From contig NZ_VXJW01000007.1 of the NCBI RefSeq assembly GCF_008692845.1, forward strand, positions 62,001 to 126,000: a stretch of 64,000 nt of DNA. Direction: 5' to 3'. Shown piece after piece: positions 59,670 to 64,000 of this stretch. The position numbers and the translations under genes are program-made. The number at the start of each line of letters is the position of its first letter. Within the stretch, counting starts at the first letter, position 1. Source of the stretch: Salmonella enterica subsp. arizonae. Lineage in GTDB: Bacteria; Pseudomonadota; Gammaproteobacteria; Enterobacterales; Enterobacteriaceae. The notes beneath the pieces are model-generated. The model was not told the origin of the DNA. It searched no databases and saw only the letters and a list, made by a program, of their open reading frames with translations.

Positions 59670-60552
59670 ATGGGCAAATTAGGCAGTGAAATGAAGGCGC
59701 TGGCGAAAAAGGCGGGCGGCAGTTACCAAACGGTGGATAACCGCATTCACATCGTGCAGCGGTTCAGTAAGCATTTACGTGCGCTGAATATCCAGATCCA
59801 GCGGGTGGCGCAGATCAAGGTTCGTCATATCGAATGCTGTATTCAGGCGCGGCTGGCGCAGCAGATCGGTAAACGGACGCTGCAAAATGAAAGGGCCGCG
59901 CTGCGTAGCGTGCTGCAACAGGCCGGACGTCAGCAGGTGGCAGAACATGAGCGGATGACCAATAAATCATTGGGGCTGTCTGGCGCATCCCGCAACGGCA
60001 CCAACCGGGCCATCACGCCGGAGTATTACTGCAAGGTGCTGGAGGCTGCCCGCGACAAAGACGCAGGAGCTGGCGGCGACGCTGGAGCTGGCAAGGCTGA
60101 TGGGGCTGCGTTCGCAGGAGGCGGTACAGTGCTGTCAGTCATTAAAAACGTGGAAGCAGGCGCTGGAACGCGGCGAAACCCGACTGACTGTAGTGTTTGG
60201 CACCAAAGGCCATCGTCCGCGTGAAACCATTATTCAGGATACTGGCGCAGTTAAAAAAGCGCTGGATAATGCCCTGGCTGTCGCAGAGCAACGTAACGGC
60301 AGGCTGATTGACCTGCCCAGCCTACAGCAAGCGATGAATTACTGGCGCAAAGAAATCGCGCAGGCCGGGCTGACGGGGATTTATACCCCACACTCATTAC
60401 GCTATGCGTGGACGCAGGATGCGCTCCGCCATTATCTGGCGCAGGGATTTAGTGACCGGGAAGCGCTGGCGCTGACCTCAATGGATTTGGGCCACGGTGA
60501 CGGACGTGGGTGGTATGTGGTGCAGGTTTACGGGCGACGGGAAGAGGCATAA
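59670..60552 (+). pseudogene. Integrase-domain (tyrosine-recombinase-like) protein, frameshifted
   Basis: From the ATG at 59670, preceded by AAGGGGGAGC, the sequence reads MGKLGSEMKALAKKAGGSYQ and an N-terminal SAM-like DNA-binding domain up to EYYCKVLEAARDKD. The frame is lost at about 60060. The other frame continues QELAATLELARLMGLRSQEA to the C-terminal catalytic part (TPHSLRYAWTQDAL, DLGHGDGRGWYVVQVY), stopping at 60552. One indel separates the parts. Such proteins accompany P4-like islands alongside the true integrase. Confidence 0.75.
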
Positions 60553-60690
60553 TTTCCTGTTCTGGTGTAATCATGAAAAGTAAAAGGCCGAAGGGTAAAG
60601 GAGCGCTAAGGGTAACAGCGCCAGACCGGAAAGGCCAAAGGGCTGAAAGGGCCGGAACTGGCGCAGCGAAATGGATTTCGCCGCTGATGC

Positions 60691-60723
60691 AAATAAAAAA
60701 GCAGATCCCCTGAGATCTGCTTT
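60691..60723. terminator. Integrase terminator
   Basis: On the minus strand AAAGCAGATC/GATCTGCTTT with a 6-nt loop runs into TTTTTTATTT, 23 nt past the integrase stop. The stem is symmetric, so it may also act from the other side. Confidence 0.85.
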
Positions 60724-60745
60724 CCTGCGTGACTCGCTGAATGGC

Positions 60746-62005
60746 TCAGGCCACCTGAACCTGTCTGTCATACCGGTATGGCGCAACAAACTTTTGCCGA
60801 CAGGCGTCGAGATAGTCCGACCACCACTGCATCATCTGCGTGCGCTCGTCGAGGTGCTCTGCCTTGTGGATATACGCGGCGCGAACGTTGTTACGTTCCT
60901 GATGGCTCATCTGCCGCTCAACCGCATCTTTCGACCAGCGCCCGGATTCGATCAGCGCGCTACAGGCCATTGTGCGGAAGCCATGACCGCACACATCCAC
61001 CTTCGTGTCATAGCCCATCACCCGCAGCGCCTTATTGATGGTGTTTTCGCTCATAGGCTTACGAGGATCGTGGTCGCCCGGAAATAACAGCTCACTGTTG
61101 CCGGACAGCAGCTTTAGCTGTTTCAGCACCGTCACCGCCTGTTTTGACAGCGGCACCAGATGCGGCGTTTTCATCTTCGCGCCACGCTCTGAATAGCGCA
61201 CGCCCGGAATGGACTCACGCTGCGTCGGGATCGTCCACATTGCGCCATCCAGATCGATCTCCGTCCAGCGGGCAAAACGCAGTTCGCTGGAGCGGATAAA
61301 GATCAGCAGGTTAAGCTGCACCGCCAGCCGGGTTAACAGCCTGCCGGAGTAGCCCTCCAGCCGTTCCAGCAACTGCGGTATCTGCTCCAGCGGCAGGGCG
61401 GGGTAGTGGTTTTTCGGCGGCGGCGCGATGGCACCCGTCAGATCGTTGGCCGGGTTGCTGGCGATCAGGCTCTCCTGCACCGCGTAGCGCATGATCGCCG
61501 TGGTGCGCTGCTGGCTCCGAGCGGCGGTCTCCAGATTGCCTTTCTTCTCCGCCACCCGCAGCGGGATCAGTAGGTCGGCGGTTTTCAGGTCGGCGACGGG
61601 GATGTTGCCGATCAGCGGGAATACGTGCAGCTCCAGCGAGCGCAGGATCTTCGCCGCGTGATGCTCCGTCCAGCGGATATTCCCTGCCAGCCACCTACGG
61701 GCGACTTCCTCAAACGTATTACCGCTTTTCTTCGCCTGCTTCTCCTGCTGCTTCTTCACCCCTGGATCGTCGCCTGCGCTGAGTACGGCTCTGGCTTCCT
61801 CGCGCAGCTTACGCGCATTCGCCAGCGTCACGGTCGGGTAAGCGCCAAACGCCAGCTTTTTCTCTTTACCGCCAAAGCGGTACTTGAGGTGCCAGAGTTT
61901 AGAACCGTTAGGTTTAATCAGCAGGTACAGGCCCTGCGCGTCGCTGAGTTTGTAAGGCTTATCGAGCGGCTTCGCGTTGCGGATGGCGGTATCGGTGAGT
62001 GGCAT
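60746..62005 (-). CDS. P4-type tyrosine integrase
   Basis: 419 residues from the ATG at 62005 (MPLTDTAIRNAKPLDKPYKL, the classic P4-integrase start); an upstream in-frame ATG at 62044 adds 13 atypical residues. It has the N-terminal arm-binding DUF4102 domain and a catalytic domain with Arg in RSSELRFARW, His-x-x-Arg in GHGFRTMA, a later His (MSHQERN) and the Tyr in AAYIHKAEH. It is intact. It begins 150 bp from the tRNA-Phe 3' end on the same strand, the usual arrangement for a tRNA-integrated island. Confidence 0.95.
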   Translation of the reverse strand: MPLTDTAIRNAKPLDKPYKLSDAQGLYLLIKPNGSKLWHLKYRFGGKEKKLAFGAYPTVTLANARKLREEARAVLSAGDDPGVKKQQEKQAKKSGNTFEEVARRWLAGNIRWTEHHAAKILRSLELHVFPLIGNIPVADLKTADLLIPLRVAEKKGNLETAARSQQRTTAIMRYAVQESLIASNPANDLTGAIAPPPKNHYPALPLEQIPQLLERLEGYSGRLLTRLAVQLNLLIFIRSSELRFARWTEIDLDGAMWTIPTQRESIPGVRYSERGAKMKTPHLVPLSKQAVTVLKQLKLLSGNSELLFPGDHDPRKPMSENTINKALRVMGYDTKVDVCGHGFRTMACSALIESGRWSKDAVERQMSHQERNNVRAAYIHKAEHLDERTQMMQWWSDYLDACRQKFVAPYRYDRQVQVA

Positions 62006-62155
62006 GTGGGGGCTCCATAGTTTATCGAACCGGAAGGCCCCCAAAAACTACGGATGTCAAAAAATCCGGTAGTACTTTACTGCACTACCGGGTTTGATTA
62101 ACTTACTGATTTTTTGACGTTTCAGGACGCACTGGGACGTCATGGAACAAAATTT

Positions 62156-62231
62156 TGGTGCCCGGACTCGGAATCGAACCAAGGACACGGGGATTTTCAA
62201 TCCCCTGCTCTACCGACTGAGCTATCCGGGC
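62156..62231 (-). tRNA. pheU: tRNA-Phe (anticodon GAA), island integration site
   Basis: 76 nt including encoded CCA. On the minus strand it runs GCCCGGATAGCTCAGTCGGT..., with anticodon arm GGGGATTGAAAATCCCC (anticodon GAA), T arm GGTTCGATTCC and 3' end GTCCGGGCACCA. It is complete despite the island inserted at its 3' end. In Salmonella the rtsAB island is described at this tRNA gene (pheU). Confidence 0.97.
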
Positions 62232-62347
62232 AACGGGGCGCATTAAACCGTAAAGGGGCTCGGTCGTCAACGGCTTTACACGAAAAAAGTGATAAAAGCG
62301 CGTTGACTGCCTGCTTTTCAGGCAAAATGCGTAAAATCAGTACTCCG

Positions 62348-62920
62348 TCAGGTTAGCGCGCCACCCTGGCGGCACTGTGCAAAGCGCAGAATATCTTCCG
62401 CCAACCGTTGAGCGGTATCTACATCAGCCTGACTGCGGTTGACCAGCATTCGGCTGAGACAGCCTTCCAGCACCAGTTCCATCTGCCTCGCGACCATCGC
62501 CGGATCGTCAATTTCCAGCATGGTCAGTAGCTCATGGGTAAAATCATGTGCCGCACGTTTTTGTTGATCGGCCAGTTGATGAATAGGGTGGGCTGGATCG
62601 GGATAAAACGTACAGGCGGCAATGAACAAGCAACCAGGATAACGGTTATTACTGACACATTCCGAGAGCGCGCTGTAGCGTGCCAGCAGCTTTTGTTCAG
62701 CAGAAAGGGTCTCATCAAGAAGCTGGCGTCGCCAGATATCTACCTGCTGACTAAGATAACGTAGCGCGTCATACAAAATGGCTTCTTTATCTGGCCAGAA
62801 ACGCTGTAATGTGTCGAGTGGGTGATTTACGCGCTCCGCCACCATTTCCAGCGTAGTATTGGCTATCCCTTGCGTCTCCAGTAATTTCAGGGCTTCTCCC
62901 AGAATATCTTCACGTTGCAC
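62348..62920 (-). CDS. yjdC: TetR-family regulator YjdC
   Basis: 190 residues: N-terminal TetR helix-turn-helix ([36 protein letters not shown]) and a helical C-terminal ligand domain. The length equals the E. coli protein, and it has the same neighbours (dsbD upstream, tRNA-Phe downstream). It is 36 bp from dsbD and probably co-transcribed with it. Its target is unknown to me. Confidence 0.93.
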   Translation of the reverse strand: MQREDILGEALKLLETQGIANTTLEMVAERVNHPLDTLQRFWPDKEAILYDALRYLSQQVDIWRRQLLDETLSAEQKLLARYSALSECVSNNRYPGCLFIAACTFYPDPAHPIHQLADQQKRAAHDFTHELLTMLEIDDPAMVARQMELVLEGCLSRMLVNRSQADVDTAQRLAEDILRFAQCRQGGALT

Positions 62921-62956
62921 GGTATTCTCCTCCGTCTTTGCTTTTGCAAGTGTCGC

Positions 62957-64000
62957 TCACGGTTGGCGATCGTGCAAATGCGCGCTAAAGGTTGCGGCGT
63001 CCATAAAGCCGGTGACTCGCGCTTGCGGCTGTTCCTGACCTTGAGCATCAAAGAACAGAATGGTGGGTAGCCCGAGGACTTGCAGATGCTTTAACAGCGC
63101 GACATCCTGCGCATTGTTAGCGGTGACGTTAGCCTGCAAGAGCACCGTGTTGTCGAGCGCCTGTTGGACCCGCGGATCGCTGAAGGTATACTTTTCAAAC
63201 TCTTTACAGGCCACGCACCAGTCGGCGTAGAAATCCAGCATAACGGGTTTGCCTTTGGCCTGTGCCAGCGCCTGATTGAGCTCGTCCACGGTAGAAATAG
63301 CCGTGAAATTGAGGTGTGCCTGGGTCTGCGCGGACGGCGATCCGAATGCCCAATCTTGTAAAGGTCGTACGCTAACAAGCGCTGCAGCCAGCAGGATAAT
63401 CTGTACAATGCGCATCCACGCTCGCGTTGCCTGCAGACTGGTAATAAACCCCCAGCTAAAGAAAGCGACACCCAGCAGCGACCACAGGCGTAAGCCCCAA
63501 ACGTCACCAATAATCCGCTCCAGTAAAAAGACCGGTAACGCGAGGATCACGAAACCAAAAGCGGTTTTGACATGCGACATCCACGGGCCGCTTTTTGGCA
63601 GCAGACGGTTGCCAAACACGGTGACCAGAATCAGCGGTAGGCCCATACCAAGCGCATACAGATAAAGTATGCCGCCGCCCAACCACATATTCCCGCTCTG
63701 AGCAATATAGAGCAGAATCGCGCTTAACGGCGCTGTAGTGCAGGGAGAACAAATTAATCCGGCAATCGCCCCCATAACAAAGACGCCGCCGGGCGAACCG
63801 CCCTGCTGACGATTGCTCATTAATGTCAGCCGGGTTTGCAGTGAAGAGGGAAGCTGTAGTGTGAACAGGCCAAACATCGACAACGCAAGCAAGGTGAACA
63901 CTACGGCAAGGCCGATTAATACATAAGGGTGCTGCAGCGCCGCCTGAAACTGTAATCCCGCAGCGGCGACGACCAGACCCAGCGCGGTATAGGTCAGCGC
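62957..64000 (-). CDS. dsbD: Thiol:disulfide interchange protein DsbD, C-terminal part
   Basis: Inner-membrane electron carrier that moves reducing power from cytoplasmic thioredoxin to periplasmic DsbC, DsbG and CcmG. The window holds most of the membrane domain (with the Cys in [15 protein letters not shown]) and the whole periplasmic thioredoxin-like domain ([13 protein letters not shown]). The N-terminal part is cut off by the window end. It is upstream of yjdC on the same strand. Confidence 0.96.
   Translation of the reverse strand, partial: ALTYTALGLVVAAAGLQFQAALQHPYVLIGLAVVFTLLALSMFGLFTLQLPSSLQTRLTLMSNRQQGGSPGGVFVMGAIAGLICSPCTTAPLSAILLYIAQSGNMWLGGGILYLYALGMGLPLILVTVFGNRLLPKSGPWMSHVKTAFGFVILALPVFLLERIIGDVWGLRLWSLLGVAFFSWGFITSLQATRAWMRIVQIILLAAALVSVRPLQDWAFGSPSAQTQAHLNFTAISTVDELNQALAQAKGKPVMLDFYADWCVACKEFEKYTFSDPRVQQALDNTVLLQANVTANNAQDVALLKHLQVLGLPTILFFDAQGQEQPQARVTGFMDAATFSAHLHDRQP

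Noticed and set aside
60571..60789. 72-codon minus-strand ORF after the integrase
   Set aside because: It overlaps the integrase 3' end and its terminator and has no family likeness.

Overview
The window is a Salmonella chromosome segment, most likely S. enterica. The evidence is the gene order adiC-adiY-adiA-melR-melAB-(insert)-yjdF-fumB-dcuB-dcuR-dcuS-DMSO-reductase-like operon, then rtsB-rtsA, a tRNA-Phe hot spot, yjdC and dsbD. The core genes match what I remember of the E. coli and Salmonella proteins in length and sequence. All family assignments were made by eye; no search was run.

Layout. 1-8266: acid resistance (arginine antiporter adiC, cut by the window start; regulator adiY; arginine decarboxylase adiA) and melibiose use (melR, melA, melB). 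8269-16775: an AT-rich insertion between melB and yjdF. It carries a 48-residue precursor-like peptide, two JmjC/cupin oxygenase-like proteins, a cytoplasmic protein resembling a peptide-binding protein, a ThiF/MccB-like adenylating enzyme, an HExxH protein, an MFS exporter and an ABC-F ATPase. The coding regions are tightly packed and several overlap. I read it as an unfamiliar modified-peptide (RiPP, microcin-like) pathway with ABC-F self-protection. Inverted remnants of an IS110-like element bracket it.

16940-28685: anaerobic C4-dicarboxylate metabolism (yjdF, fumB, dcuB, dcuR, dcuS) and a Tat-exported molybdoenzyme operon with a chaperone, headed by a perfect FNR site. 28783-31439: a secreted DUF1996-like protein and a YjiK-like (SdiA-regulated family) protein. 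31688-47780: a second SPI-4-like system, with a 3194-residue giant adhesin of about 30 Ig-like repeats on the minus strand. Facing away from it on the plus strand are genes for a SiiA/SiiB-like pair, a TolC-like protein, an HlyD-like protein, a small membrane protein and an ABC exporter. The invasion regulators rtsB and rtsA lie directly next to it.

49669-62231: tRNA-Phe island territory. It holds an IS3 orfA remnant, an old integrase fragment, and a roughly 12-kb integrase island between an imperfect att copy (about 50341) and the tRNA-Phe 3' end. The island carries a frameshifted EthD-like gene, a MerR regulator, a broken AlbA-domain regulator with G-tracts and 21-bp repeats, an intact 1397-residue nuclease-STAND ATPase (probable Avs-type phage defence), P4-like small genes, a frameshifted integrase-domain gene and an intact P4-type integrase. 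62348-64000: core yjdC and the 3' part of dsbD.

The three most interesting parts are the RiPP-like cluster, the rtsAB-adjacent giant-adhesin secretion locus, and the STAND defence gene, which is intact in an otherwise decaying island.
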